Shown here: positions 22,045 to 35,791 of the stretch, in pieces
Numbering within the stretch: position 1 is the first letter of the stretch
Layout of the letters: each line of letters opens with the position of its first letter
Source of the DNA: Ligustrum vulgare
Taxonomy: Eukaryota; Streptophyta; Magnoliopsida; Lamiales; Oleaceae
Length of the DNA: 64,000 nucleotides
Direction of reading: 5' to 3'
Assembly: GCA_963555705.1 (NCBI GenBank)
Contig: OY743174.1
Span: 28,771,608-28,835,607 of the forward strand
Translations under genes and position numbers: made by a program
Notes under the pieces: model-generated
Databases searched by the model: none
What the model was told of the DNA's origin: nothing
The model's input: only the letters and a program-made list of their open reading frames with translations

Positions 22045-23854
22045 GCACTTTTTTTAATATTTTAATTCTTTTAATTTTTATATTGCAATTCAAAATATTT
22101 TTCATACATATAAAGTATGAACTCTTTCCTTTCTCACACAAAAAAATCATTTAAATGAAATTCACAACTCTTGTATAATATATGATTTCTGTAACGTCCT
22201 TCAATTAGTGAGAGAAAAAGAAAAAAATTCGAACCTCTTTATTTAATTTTTTTACTTGAATATTAATTATTTTTTTAAAAAAAGAAAAAATTACCAAAAA
22301 ACTTTAAAGGAAATCATTTTTTTTATTATTATTTTACCATCAAGCCTCTTTTGGAGTATCTTACCCTCGCATCTTTTCAATAATTTCCTATTCACCGTAG
22401 TTTTAATTAATGCACTTTTTTTAATATTTTAATTCTTTTAATTTTTATATTGCAATTCAAAATATTTTTCATACATATAAAGTATGAACTCTTTCCTTTC
22501 TCACACAAAAATCATTTAAATAAATCACAACTCTTGTATAATATATGATTTCTGTAACGTCCTTCAATTAGTGAGAAAAAAAGAAAAAATTCGAACCTCT
22601 TTATTTAATTTTTTTACTTGAATATTGATTATTTTTTTTTAAAAAAAAACTACTAAAAATATTTAAAGGGGAAACCATTTTTTATTATTATTTTACCATC
22701 AAGCCTTTTTTGGAGTATCTTACCCTCGCATCTTTTCAATAATTTCCTATTCACCGTAGTTTTAATTAATGCACTTTTTTTAAAATTTTAATTCTTTTAT
22801 TTTTATATTGCAATTCAAAATATTTTTCATACATATAAAGTATGAACTCTTTACTTTCTCACAGAAAAAATCATTTAAATAAAATTCAAAACCCTTGTAT
22901 AATATATGATTTCTGTAACGTCCTTCAATTAGTGAGAGAAAAAGAAAAAATGCGAACCTCTTTAATTAATTTCTTTTTTCATGAATATTAATTTTTTTTA
23001 AAAAAAATAAGAACTACTAAAAAACTTTAAAGGGAAACATTTTTGTTATTTTTATTTTACCATCAAGCCTTTTTTGGAGTATCTTAACCTCGCATCATTT
23101 CAATAATTTCCTATTCACCGTAGTTTTAATTAATGTACATTTTTTAATTTTTTAATTCTTTTTATTTTTGTATTGCAATTCAAAATATTTTTCATACATA
23201 TAAAGTATGAACTCTTTCCTTTCTCACACAAAAAATCATTTAAATGAAATTCACAACTCTTGTATAATATATGATTTCTGTAACGTCCTTCAATTAGTGA
23301 GAGAAAAAGAAAAAATGCGAACCTCTTTAATTAATTTTTTTCCATGAATATTAATTTTTTAAAAAAATAAGAACTACTAAAAAACTTTAAAGGGAAACAT
23401 TTTTGTTATTTTTATTCTACCATCAAGCCTTTTTTGGAGTATCTTAACCTCGCATCATTTCAATAATTTCCTATTCACCGTAGTTTTAATTAATGCACAT
23501 TTTTTAATATTTTAATTCTTTTTATTTTTGTATTGCAATTAAAAATATTTTTCGTACATATAAAGTATGAACTCTTTACTTTCCACACAAAAAATCATTT
23601 AAAACAAATTCACAACTCTTGTATAATATATGATTTCTGTAACGTCCTTCAATTAGTGAGAGAAAAAGAAAAAATGCGAACCTCTTTAATTAATTTTTTT
23701 CCATGAATATTAATTTTTTTAAAAAAAAAAGAACTACTAAAAAACTTTAAAGGGAAACATTTTTGTTATTTTTATTTTACCATCAAGCCTTTTTTGGAGT
23801 ATCTTAACCTCGCATCATTTCAATAATTTCCTATTCACCGTAGTTTTAATTAAT
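22045..23854 (+). repeat. Five-monomer unit, copy 4
   Basis: TTACCAAAA at 22291 and AAGCCTCTTTTGG at 22348 repeat the two private changes of copy 2 at a spacing of 3620 bp. TTAATGTACA is at 23135, and its e has T7A10 as in copy 2. Confidence 0.95.
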
Positions 23855-25664
23855 GCACTTTTTTTAATATTTTAATTCTTTTAATTTTTATATTGCAATT
23901 CAAAATATTTTTCATACATATAAAGTATGAACTCTTTCCTTTCTCACACAAAAAAATCATTTAAATGAAATTCACAACTCTTGTATAATATATGATTTCT
24001 GTAACGTCCTTCAATTAGTGAGAGAAAAAGAAAAAAATTCGAACCTCTTTATTTAATTTTTTTACTTGAATATTAATTATTTTTTTAAAAAAAGAAAAAA
24101 CTACCAAAAAACTTTAAAGGAAATCATTTTTTTTATTATTATTTTACCATCAAGCCTTTTTTGGAGTATCTTACCCTCGCATCTTTTCAATAATTTCCTA
24201 TTCACCGTAGTTTTAATTAATGCACTTTTTTTAATATTTTAATTCTTTTAATTTTTATATTGCAATTCAAAATATTTTTCATACATATAAAGTATGAACT
24301 CTTTCCTTTCTCACACAAAAATCATTTAAATAAATCACAACTCTTGTATAATATATGATTTCTGTAACGTCCTTCAATTAGTGAGAAAAAAAGAAAAAAT
24401 TCGAACCTCTTTATTTAATTTTTTTACTTGAATATTGATTATTTTTTTTTAAAAAAAAACTACTAAAAATATTTAAAGGGGAAACCATTTTTTATTATTA
24501 TTTTACCATCAAGCCTTTTTTGGAGTATCTTACCCTCGCATCTTTTCAATAATTTCCTATTCACCGTAGTTTTAATTAATGCACTTTTTTTAAAATTTTA
24601 ATTCTTTTATTTTTATATTGCAATTCAAAATATTTTTCATACATATAAAGTATGAACTCTTTACTTTCTCACAGAAAAAATCATTTAAATAAAATTCAAA
24701 ACCCTTGTATAATATATGATTTCTGTAACGTCCTTCAATTAGTGAGAGAAAAAGAAAAAATGCGAACCTCTTTAATTAATTTCTTTTTTCATGAATATTA
24801 ATTTTTTTTAAAAAAAATAAGAACTACTAAAAAACTTTAAAGGGAAACATTTTTGTTATTTTTATTTTACCATCAAGCCTTTTTTGGAGTATCTTAACCT
24901 CGCATCATTTCAATAATTTCCTATTCACCGTAGTTTTAATTAATGTACATTTTTTAATTTTTTAATTCTTTTTATTTTTGTATTGCAATTCAAAATATTT
25001 TTCATACATATAAAGTATGAACTCTTTCCTTTCTCACACAAAAAATCATTTAAATGAAATTCACAACTCTTGTATAATATATGATTTCTGTAACGTCCTT
25101 CAATTAGTGAGAGAAAAAGAAAAAATGCGAACCTCTTTAATTAATTTTTTTCCATGAATATTAATTTTTTAAAAAAATAAGAACTACTAAAAAACTTTAA
25201 AGGGAAACATTTTTGTTATTTTTATTCTACCATCAAGCCTTTTTTGGAGTATCTTAACCTCGCATCATTTCAATAATTTCCTATTCACCGTAGTTTTAAT
25301 TAATGCACATTTTTTAATATTTTAATTCTTTTTATTTTTGTATTGCAATTAAAAATATTTTTCGTACATATAAAGTATGAACTCTTTACTTTCCACACAA
25401 AAAATCATTTAAAACAAATTCACAACTCTTGTATAATATATGATTTCTGTAACGTCCTTCAATTAGTGAGAGAAAAAGAAAAAATGCGAACCTCTTTAAT
25501 TAATTTTTTTCCATGAATATTAATTTTTTTAAAAAAAAAAGAACTACTAAAAAACTTTAAAGGGAAACATTTTTGTTATTTTTATTTTACCATCAAGCCT
25601 TTTTTGGAGTATCTTAACCTCGCATCATTTCAATAATTTCCTATTCACCGTAGTTTTAATTAAT
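23855..25664 (+). repeat. Five-monomer unit, copy 5
   Basis: Carries TTAATGTACA at 24945 and ordinary bases elsewhere, as in copy 3. Its e has T7A10 where copy 3 has T8A9, so one tract has slipped or been converted since the 3620-bp duplication. Confidence 0.94.
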
Positions 25665-27473
25665 GCACTTTTTTTAATATTTTAATTCTTTTAATTTTTA
25701 TATTGCAATTCAAAATATTTTTCATACATATAAAGTATGAACTCTTTCCTTACTCACACAAAAAAATCATTTAAATGAAATTCACAACTCTTGTATAATA
25801 TATGATTTCTGTAACGTCCTTCAATTAGTGAGAGAAAAAGAAAAAAATTCGAACCTCTTTATTTAATTTTTTTACTTGAATATTAATTATTTTTTTAAAA
25901 AAAGAAAAAACTACCAAAAAACTTTAAAGGAAATCATTTTTTTATTATTATTTTACCATCAAGCCTTTTTTGGAGTATCCTACCCTCGCATCTTTTCAAT
26001 AATTTCCTATTCACCGTAGTTTTAATTAATGCACTTTTTTTAATATTTTAATTCTTTTAATTTTTATATTGCAATTCAAAATATTTTTCATACATATAAA
26101 GTATGAACTCTTTCCTTTCTCACACAAAAATCATTTAAATAAATCACAACTCTTGTATAATATATGATTTCTGTAACGTCCTTCAATTAGTGAGAAAAAA
26201 AGAAAAAATTCGAACCTCTTTATTTAATTTTTTTACTTGAATATTGATTATTTTTTTTTAAAAAAAAACTACTAAAAATATTTAAAGGGGAAACCATTTT
26301 TTATTATTATTTTACCATCAAGCCTTTTTTGGAGTATCTTACCCTCGCATCTTTTCAATAATTTCCTATTCACCGTAGTTTTAATTAATGCACTTTTTTT
26401 AAAATTTTAATTCTTTTATTTTTATATTGCAATTCAAAATATTTTTCATACATATAAAGTATGAACTCTTTACTTTCTCACAGAAAAAATCATTTAAATA
26501 AAATTCAAAACCCTTGTATAATATATGATTTCTGTAACGTCCTTCAATTAGTGAGAGAAAAAGAAAAAATGCGAACCTCTTTAATTAATTTCTTTTTTCA
26601 TGAATATTAATTTTTTTAAAAAAAAATAAGAACTACTAAAAAACTTTAAAGGGAAACATTTTTGTTATTTTTATTTTACCATCAAGCCTTTTTTGGAGTA
26701 TCTTAACCTCGCATCATTTCAATAATTTCCTATTCACCGTAGTTTTAATTAATGCACATTTTTTAATTTTTTAATTCTTTTTATTTTTGTATTGCAATTC
26801 AAAATATTTTTCATACATATAAAGTATGAACTCTTTCCTTTCTCACACAAAAAATCATTTAAATGAAATTCACAACTCTTGTATAATATATGATTTCTGT
26901 AACGTCCTTCAATTAGTGAGAGAAAAAGAAAAAATGCGAACCTCTTTAATTAATTTTTTTCCATGAATATTAATTTTTTAAAAAAATAAGAACTACTAAA
27001 AAACTTTAAAGGGAAACATTTTTGTTATTTTTATTCTACCATCAAGCCTTTTTTGGAGTATCTTAACCTCGCATCATTTCAATAATTTCCTATTCACCGT
27101 AGTTTTAATTAATGCACATTTTTTAATATTTTAATTCTTTTTATTTTTGTATTGCAATTAAAAATATTTTTCGTACATATAAAGTATGAACTCTTTACTT
27201 TCCACTCAAAAAATCATTTAAAACAAATTCACAACTCTTGTATAATATATGATTTCTGTAACGTCCTTCAATTAGTGAGAGAAAAAGAAAAAATGCGAAC
27301 CTCTTTAATTAATTTTTTTCCATGAATATTAATTTTTTTAAAAAAAAAAGAACTACTAAAAAACTTTAAAGGGAAACATTTTTGTTATTTTTATTTTACC
27401 ATCAAGCCTTTTTTGGAGTATCTTAACCTCGCATCATTTCAATAATTTCCTATTCACCGTAGTTTTAATTAAT
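25665..27473 (+). repeat. Five-monomer unit, copy 6
   Basis: This unit is 1809 bp. It lacks TTAATGTACA but has CTTACTCAC near 25752, a T-run of 7 (usually 8) after AAAGGAAATCA, TATCCTACCC near 25980 and TTTCCACTCAAAA at 27206. All four recur in the unit at 40139, shifted by 14,474 bp. Confidence 0.94.
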
Positions 27474-29283
27474 GCACTTTTTTTAATATTTTAATTCTTT
27501 TAATTTTTATATTGCAATTCAAAATATTTTTCATACATATAAAGTATGAACTCTTTCCTTTCTCACACAAAAAAATCATTTAAATGAAATTCACAACTCT
27601 TGTATAATATATGATTTCTGTAACGTCCTTCAATTAGTGAGAGAAAAAGAAAAAAATTCGAACCTCTTTATTTAATTTTTTTACTTGAATATTAATTATT
27701 TTTTAAAAAAAAGAAAAAACTACCAAAAAACTTTAAAGGAAATCATTTTTTTTATTATTATTTTACCATCAAGCCTTTTTTGGAGTATCTTACCCTCGCA
27801 TCTTTTCAATAATTTCCTATTCACCGTAGTTTTAATTAATGCACTTTTTTTAATATTTTAATTCTTTTAATTTTTATATTGCAATTCAAAATATTTTTCA
27901 TACATATAAAGTATGAACTCTTTCCTTTCTCACACAAAAATCATTTAAATAAATCACAAATCTTGTATAATATATGATTTCTGTAACGTCCTTCAATTAG
28001 TGAGAAAAAAAGAAAAAATTCGAACCTCTTTATTTAATTTTTTTACTTGAATATTGATTATTTTTTTTTAAAAAAAAACTACTAAAAATATTTAAAGGGG
28101 AAACCATTTTTTATTATTATTTTACCATCAAGCCTTTTTTGGAGTATCTTACCCTCGCATCTTTTCAATAATTTCCTATTCACCGTAGTTTTAATTAATG
28201 CACTTTTTTTAAAATTTTAATTCTTTTATTTTTATATTGCAATTCAAAATATTTTTCATACATATAAAGTATGAACTCTTTACTTTCTCACAGAAAAAAT
28301 CATTTAAATAAAATTCAAAACCCTTGTATAATATATGATTTCTGTAACGTCCTTCAATTAGTGAGAGAAAAAGAAAAAATGCGAACCTCTTTAATTAATT
28401 TCTTTTTTCATGAATATTAATTTTTTAAAAAAAAAATAAGAACTACTAAAAAACTTTAAAGGGAAACATTTTTGTTATTTTTATTTTACCATCAAGCCTT
28501 TTTTGGAGTATCTTAACCTCGCATCATTTCAATAATTTCCTATTCACCGTAGTTTTAATTAATGCACATTTTTTAATTTTTTAATTCTTTTTATTTTTGT
28601 ATTGCAATTCAAAATATTTTTCATACATATAAAGTATGAACTCTTTCCTTTCTCACACAAAAAATCATTTAAATGAAATTCACAACTCTTGTATAATATA
28701 TGATTTCTGTAACGTCCTTCAATTAGTGAGAGAAAAAGAAAAAATGCGAACCTCTTTAATTAATTTTTTTCCATGAATATTAATTTTTTTAAAAAATAAG
28801 AACTACTAAAAAACTTTAAAGGGAAACATTTTTGTTATTTTTATTCTACCATCAAGCCTTTTTTGGAGTATCTTAACCTCGCATCATTTCAATAATTTCC
28901 TATTCACCGTAGTTTTAATTAATGCACATTTTTTAATATTTTAATTCTTTTTATTTTTGTATTGCAATTAAAAATATTTTTCGTACATATAAAGTATGAA
29001 CTCTTTACTTTCCACACAAAAAATCATTTAAAACAAATTCACAATTCTTGTATAATATATGATTTCTGTAACGTCCTTCAATTAGTGAGAGAAAAAGAAA
29101 AAATGCGAACCTCTTTAATTAATTTTTTTCCATGAATATTAATTTTTTTAAAAAAAAAAGAACTACTAAAAAACTTTAAAGGGAAACATTTTTGTTATTT
29201 TTATTTTACCATCAAGCCTTTTTTGGAGTATCTTAACCTCGCATCATTTCAATAATTTCCTATTCACCGTAGTTTTAATTAAT
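27474..29283 (+). repeat. Five-monomer unit, copy 7
   Basis: Its a monomer has a T6A8 junction (usual T7A7) that also occurs in the a at 41948. Private changes: CACAAATCTTG near 27960 in b and ACAATTCTTG at 29045 in e. Confidence 0.93.
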
Positions 29284-31093
29284 GCACTTTTTTTAATATT
29301 TTAATTCTTTTAATTTTTATATTGCAATTCAAAATATTTTTCATACATATAAAGTATGAACTCTTTCCTTTCTCACACAAAAAAATCATTTAAATGAAAT
29401 TCACAACTCTTGTATAATATATGATTTTTGTAACGTCCTTCAATTAGTGAGAGAAAAAGAAAAAATTCGAACCTCTTTATTTAATTTTTTTTACTTGAAT
29501 ATTAATTATTTTTTTAAAAAAAGAAAAAACTACCAAAAAACTTTAAAGGAAATCATTTTTTTTATTATTATTTTACCATCAAGCCTTTTTTGGAGTATCT
29601 TACCCGCGCATCTTTTCAATAATTTCCTATTCACCGTAGTTTTAATTAATGCACTTTTTTTAATATTTTAATTCTTTTAATTTTTATATTGCAATTCAAA
29701 ATATTTTTCATACATATAAAGTATGAACTCTTTCCTTTCTCACACAAAAATCATTTAAATAAATCACAACTCTTGTATAATATATGATTTCTGTAACGTC
29801 CTTCAATTAGTGAGAAAAAAAGAAAAAATTCGAACCTCTTTATTTAATTTTTTTACTTGAATATTGATTATTTTTTTAAAAAAAAAACTACTAAAAATAT
29901 TTAAAGGGGAAACCATTTTTTATTATTATTTTACCATCAAGCCTTTTTTGGAGTATCTTACCCTCGCATCTTTTCAATAATTTCCTATTCACCGTAGTTT
30001 TAATTAATGCACTTTTTTTAAAATTTTAATTCTTTTATTTTTATATTGCAATTCAAAATATTTTTCATACATATAAAGTATGAACTCTTTACTTTCTCAC
30101 AGAAAAAATCATTTAAATAAAATTCAAAACCCTTGTATAATATATGATTTCTGTAACGTCCTTCAATTAGTGAGAGAAAAAGAAAAAATGCGAACCTCTT
30201 TAATTAATTTCTTTTTTCATGAATATTAATTTTTTTTAAAAAAAATAAGAACTACTAAAAAACTTTAAAGGGAAACATTTTTGTTATTTTTATTTTACCA
30301 TCAAGCCTTTTTTGGAGTATCTTAACCTCGCATCATTTCAATAATTTCCTATTCACCGTAGTTTTAATTAATGCACATTTTTTAATTTTTTAATTCTTTT
30401 TATTTTTGTATTGCAATTCAAAATATTTTTCATACATATAAAGTATGAACTCTTTCCTTTCTCACACAAAAAATCATTTAAATGAAATTCACAACTCTTG
30501 TATAACATATGATTTCTGTAACGTCCTTCAATTAGTGAGAGAAAAAGAAAAAATGCGAACCTCTTTAATTAATTTTTTTCCATGAATATTAATTTTTTTA
30601 AAAAATAAGAACTACTAAAAAACTTTAAAGGGAAACATTTTTGTTATTTTTATTCTACCATCAAGCCTTTTTTGGAGTATCTTAACCTCGCATCATTTCA
30701 ATAATTTCCTATTCACCGTAGTTTTAATTAATGCACATTTTTTAATATTTTAATTCTTTTTATTTTTGTATTGCAATTAAAAATATTTTTCGTACATATA
30801 AAGTATGAACTCTTTACTTTCCACACAAAAAATCATTTAAAACAAATTCACAACTCTTGTATAATATATGATTTCTGTAACGTCCTTCAATTAGTGAGAG
30901 AAAAAGAAAAAATGCGAACCTCTTTAATTAATTTTTTTCCATGAATATTAATTTTTTTTTAAAAAAAAAGAACTACTAAAAAACTTTAAAGGGAAACATT
31001 TTTGTTATTTTTATTTTACCATCAAGCCTTTTTTGGAGTATCTTAACCTCGCATCATTTCAATAATTTCCTATTCACCGTAGTTTTAATTAAT
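29284..31093 (+). repeat. Five-monomer unit, copy 8, with several private mutations
   Basis: The a monomer carries three private changes: C to T at 29428 inside the conserved block, a T-run of 8 instead of 7 at 29485-29492, and ACCCGCGCA at 29606. The d monomer has TATAACATATG at 30506, again in the conserved block. The extra T shifts the frame past a TGA that the other a monomers have; this alone creates a spurious 74-codon open frame beginning at a GTG at 29447. I do not regard it as a gene. Confidence 0.93.
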
Positions 31094-32542
31094 GCACTTT
31101 TTTTAATATTTTAATTCTTTTAATTTTTATATTGCAATTCAAAATATTTTTCATACATATAAAGTATGAACTCTTTCCTTTCTCACACAAAAAAATCATT
31201 TAAATGAAATTCACAACTCTTGTATAATATATGATTTCTGTAACGTCCTTCAATTAGTGAGAGAAAAAGAAAAAATTCGAACCTCTTTATTTAATTTTTT
31301 TACTTGAATATTAATTATTTTTTTAAAAAAAGAAAAAACTACCAAAAAACTTTAAAGGAAATCATTTTTTTTATTATTATTTTACCATCAAGCCTTTTTT
31401 GGAGTATCTTACCCTCGCATCTTTTCAATAATTTCCTATTCACCGTAGTTTTAATTAATGCACTTTTTTTAATATTTTAATTCTTTTAATTTTTATATTG
31501 CAATTCAAAATATTTTTCATACATATAAAGTATGAACTCTTTCCTTTCTCACACAAAAATCATTTAAATAAATCACAACTCTTGTATAATATATGATTTC
31601 TGTAACGTCCTTCAATTAGTGAGAAAAAAAGAAAAAATTCGAACCTCTTTATTTAATTTTTTTACTTGAATATTGATTATTTTTTTTTAAAAAAAAACTA
31701 CTAAAAATATTTAAAGGGGAAACCATTTTTTATTATTATTTTACCATCAAGCCTTTTTTGGAGTATCTTACCCTCGCATCTTTTCAATAATTTCCTATTC
31801 ACCGTAGTTTTAATTAATGCACTTTTTTTAAAATTTTAATTCTTTTATTTTTATATTGCAATTCAAAATATTTTTCATACATATAAAGTATGAACTCTTT
31901 ACTTTCTCACAGAAAAAATCATTTAAATAAAATTCAAAACCCTTGTATAATATATGATTTCTGTAACGTCCTTCAATTAGTGAGAGAAAAAGAAAAAATG
32001 CGAACCTCTTTAATTAATTTCTTTTTTCATGAATATTAATTTTTTTAAAAAAAAATAAGAACTACTAAAAAACTTTAAAGGGAAACATTTTTGTTATTTT
32101 TATTTTACCATCAAGCCTTTTTTGGAGTATCTTAACCTCGCATCATTTCAATAATTTCCTATTCACCGTAGTTTTAATTAATGCACATTTTTTAATTTTT
32201 TAATTCTTTTTATTTTTGTATTGCAATTCAAAATATTTTTCATACATATAAAGTATGAACTCTTTCCTTTCTCACACAAAAAATCATTTAAATGAAATTC
32301 ACAACTCTTGTATAATATATGATTTCTGTAACGTCCTTCAATTAGTGAGAGAAAAAGAAAAAATGCGAACCTCTTTAATTAATTTTTTTCCATGAATATT
32401 AATTTTTTTTAAAAATAAGAACTACGAAAAAACTTTAAAGGGAAACATTTTTGTTATTTTTATTTTACCATCAAGCCTTTTTTGGAGTATCTTAACCTCG
32501 CATCATTTCAATAATTTCCTATTCACCGTAGTTTTAATTAAT

Positions 32543-32904
32543 GCACATTTTTTAATATTTTAATTCTTTTTATTTTTGTATTGCAATTCAAAATATTTTT
32601 CCTGCATATAAAGTATGAACTCTTTCCTTTCTCACACAAAAAATCATTTAAATGAAATTCACAACTCTTGTATAATATATGATTTCTGTAACGTCCTTCA
32701 ATTAGTGAGAAAAAAAGAAAAAATTCGAACCTCTTTATTTAATTTTTTTACTTGAATATTGATAATTTTTTTTTAAAAAAAAACTACTAAAAATCTTTAA
32801 AGGGGAAACCATTTTTTATTATTATTTTACCATGAAGCCTTTTTTGGAGTATCTTACCCTCGCATCTTTTCAATAATTTCCTATTCACCGTAGTTTTAAT
32901 TAAT
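32543..32904 (+). repeat. Monomer type f, representative
   Basis: Like f1, it has a d-like first half and a b1-like second half with GATAAT, AATCTTTAAAGGGG and CATGAAGCC, but it has TTCCTGCAT instead of TTCCTACAT. It is found at 32543, 46299, 48466, 57871 and 61487. It is always followed by a c with AGTATAAACTC, except at 61487 where hybrid j follows. CATGAAGCC, common left of 8 kb, is otherwise absent until f. Confidence 0.88.
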
Positions 32905-33988
32905 GCACTTTTTTTAAAATTTTAATTCTTTTATTTTTATATTGCAATTCAAAATATTTTTCATACATATAAAGTATAAACTCTTTACTTTCTCACAGAA
33001 AAAATCATTTAAATAAAATTCAAAACCCTTGTATAATATATGATTTCTGTAACGTCCTTCAATTAGTGAGAGAAAAAGAAAAAATGCGAACCTCTTTAAT
33101 TAATTTCTTTTTTCATGAATATTAATTTTTTTTAAAAAAAATAAGAACTACTAAAAAACTTTAAAGGGAAACATTTTTGTTATTTTTATTTTACCATCAA
33201 GCCTTTTTTGGAGTATCTTAACCTCGCATCATTTCAATAATTTCCTATTCACCGTAGTTTTAATTAATGCACATTTTTTAATTTTTTAATTCTTTTTATT
33301 TTTGTATTGCAATTCAAAATATTTTTCATACATATAAAGTATGAACTCTTTCCTTTCTCACACAAAAAATCATTTAAATGAAATTCACAACTCTTGTATA
33401 ATATATGATTTCTGTAACGTCCTTCAATTAGTGAGAGAAAAAGAAAAAATGCGAACCTCTTTAATTAATTTTTTTCCATGAATATTAATTTTTTAAAAAA
33501 ATAAGAACTACTAAAAAACTTTAAAGGGAAACATTTTTGTTATTTTTATTCTACCATCAAGCCTTTTTTGGAGTATCTTAACCTCGCATCATTTCAATAA
33601 TTTCCTATTCACCGTAGTTTTAATTAATGCACATTTTTTAATATTTTAATTCTTTTTATTTTTGTATTGCAATTAAAAATATTTTTCGTACATATAAAGT
33701 ATGAACTCTTTACTTTCCACACAAAAAATCATTTAAAACAAATTCACAACTCTTGTATAATATATGATTTCTGTAACGTCCTTCAATTAGTGAGAGAAAA
33801 AGAAAAAATGCGAACCTCTTTAATTAATTTTTTTCCATGAATATTAATTTTTTTAAAAAAAAAAGAACTACTAAAAAACTTTAAAGGGAAACATTTTTGT
33901 TATTTTTATTTTACCATCAAGCCTTTTTTGGAGTATCTTAACCTCGCATCATTTCAATAATTTCCTATTCACCGTAGTTTTAATTAAT

Positions 33989-34349
33989 GCACTTTTTTTA
34001 ATATTTTAATTCTTTTAATTTTTATATTGCAATTCAAAATATTTTTCATACATATAAAGTATGAACTCTTTCCTTTCTCACACAAAAAAATCATTTAAAT
34101 GAAATTCACAACTCTTGTATAATATATGATTTCTGTAACGTCCTTCAATTAGTGAGAGAAAAAGAAAAAATGCGAACCTCTTTAATTAATTTTTTTCCAT
34201 GAATATTAATTTTTTTAAAAAATAAGAACTACTAAAAAACTTTAAAGGGAAACATTTTTGTTATTTTTATTCTACCATCAAGCCTTTTTTGGAGTATCTT
34301 AACCTCGCATCATTTCAATAATTTCCTATTCACCGTAGTTTTAATTAAT
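33989..34349 (+). repeat. Hybrid monomer type g (a head, d tail)
   Basis: It starts as a (GCACTTTTTTTAATATTTT, CACACAAAAAAATC, TCATTTAAATGA). After the conserved 38-bp block it continues as d (ATGCG, TTTTTTTCCATG, AAAAAATAAGAAC, TTTTTATTCTACC, AACCTCGCATCATTT). The crossover therefore lies within about 50 bases around the conserved block. It is always followed by e. Copies are at 33989, 35071, 47745, 49912, 53167 and 59317. Confidence 0.9.
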
Positions 34350-34709
34350 GCACATTTTTTAATATTTTAATTCTTTTTATTTTTGTATTGCAATTAAAAA
34401 TATTTTTCGTACATATAAAGTATGAACTCTTTACTTTCCACACAAAAAATCATTTAAAACAAATTCACAACTCTTGTATAATATATGATTTCTGTAACGT
34501 CCTTCAATTAGTGAGAGAAAAAGAAAAAATGCGAACCTCTTTAATTAATTTTTTTCCATGAATATTAATTTTTTTAAAAAAAAAAGAACTACTAAAAAAC
34601 TTTAAAGGGAAACATTTTTGTTATTTTTATTTTACCATCAAGCCTTTTTTGGAGTATCTTAACCTCGCATCATTTCAATAATTTCCTATTCACCTTAGTT
34701 TTAATTAAT

Positions 34710-35070
34710 GCACTTTTTTTAATATTTTAATTCTTTTAATTTTTATATTGCAATTCAAAATATTTTTCATACATATAAAGTATGAACTCTTTCCTTTCTC
34801 ACACAAAAAATCATTTAAAACAAATTCACAACTCTTGTATAATATATGATTTCTGTAACGTCCTTCAATTAGTGAGAGAAAAAGAAAAAATGCGAACCTC
34901 TTTAATTAATTTTTTTCCATGAATATTAATTTTTTTAAAAAAAAAAGAACTACTAAAAAACTTTAAAGGGAAACATTTTTGTTATTTTTATTTTACCATC
35001 AAGCCTTTTTTGGAGTATCTTAACCTCGCATCATTTCAATAATTTCCTATTCACCGTAGTTTTAATTAAT
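34710..35070 (+). repeat. Hybrid monomer h (a head, e tail)
   Basis: It starts like a, with a TTTTAATTTTTAT head, TTCATACAT and CTTTCCTTTCTCACAC. It then switches to e at TTTAAAACAAATTC and stays e to the end. The switch lies between TCTCACAC and the TTTAAAA stretch, a window of about 15 bases. It is the only copy I saw. Confidence 0.85.
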
Positions 35071-35791
35071 GCACTTTTTTTAATATTTTAATTCTTTTAA
35101 TTTTTATATTGCAATTCAAAATATTTTTCATACATATAAAGTATGAACTCTTTCCTTTCTCACACAAAAAAATCATTTAAATGAAATTCACAACTCTTGT
35201 ATAATATATGATTTCTGTAACGTCCTTCAATTAGTGAGAGAAAAAGAAAAAATGCGAACCTCTTTAATTAATTTTTTTCCATGAATATTAATTTTTTTAA
35301 AAAATAAGAACTACTAAAAAACTTTAAAGGGAAACATTTTTGTTATTTTTATTCTACCATCAAGCCTTTTTTGGAGTATCTTAACCTCGCATCATTTCAA
35401 TAATTTCCTATTCACCGTAGTTTTAATTAATGCACATTTTTTAATATTTTAATTCTTTTTATTTTTGTATTGCAATTAAAAATATTTTTCGTACATATAA
35501 AGTATGAACTCTTTACTTTCCACACAAAAAATCATTTAAAACAAATTCACAACTCTTGTATAATATATGATTTCTGTAACGTCCTTCAATTAGTGAGAGA
35601 AAAAGAAAAAATGCGAACCTCTTTAATTAATTTTTTTCCATGAATATTAATTTTTTTAAAAAAAAAAGAACTACTAAAAAACTTTAAAGGGAAACATTTT
35701 TGTTATTTTTATTTTACCATCAAGCCTTTTTTGGAGTATCTTAACCTCGCATCATTTCAATAATTTCCTATTCACCTTAGTTTTAATTAAT

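Larger units (their letters stand above)
16615..31093 (+). repeat. Five-monomer HOR array a-b-c-d-e, eight tandem copies of about 1810 bp
   Basis: Type a starts at 16615, 18425, 20235, 22045, 23855, 25665, 27474 and 29284, and the next unit begins at 31094. Spacings are 1810 bp except one of 1809. Monomer lengths in one unit are 367, 359, 364, 360 and 360. Copies of a unit look almost identical, while the five monomers inside a unit differ clearly; this is the definition of a higher-order repeat. Few bases distinguish copies, and these markers reveal later duplications. Confidence 0.97.
31094..34709 (+). repeat. Ten-monomer super-unit a-b-c-d-f-c-d-e-g-e, copy 1 (3616 bp)
   Basis: Monomer starts: 31094, 31460, 31819, 32183, 32543, 32905, 33269, 33629, 33989, 34350. 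The f monomer has TTCCTGCAT and the second c has AGTATAAACTC. The d before f has ACTACGAAAA at 32424. The final e ends ACCTTAG (34695) instead of ACCGTAG. The same order and length occur at 44850 and 56422. Confidence 0.93.

Noticed and set aside
29447..29671. Open frame of 74 codons starting at GTG, ending in a Phe/Ile/Leu-rich stretch
   Set aside because: It lies wholly inside one satellite monomer and the start of the next. It exists only because one extra T at 29485-29492 shifts past a TGA that other type a monomers have. The start is not ATG, the content reflects AT-rich DNA, and no other copy keeps the frame.
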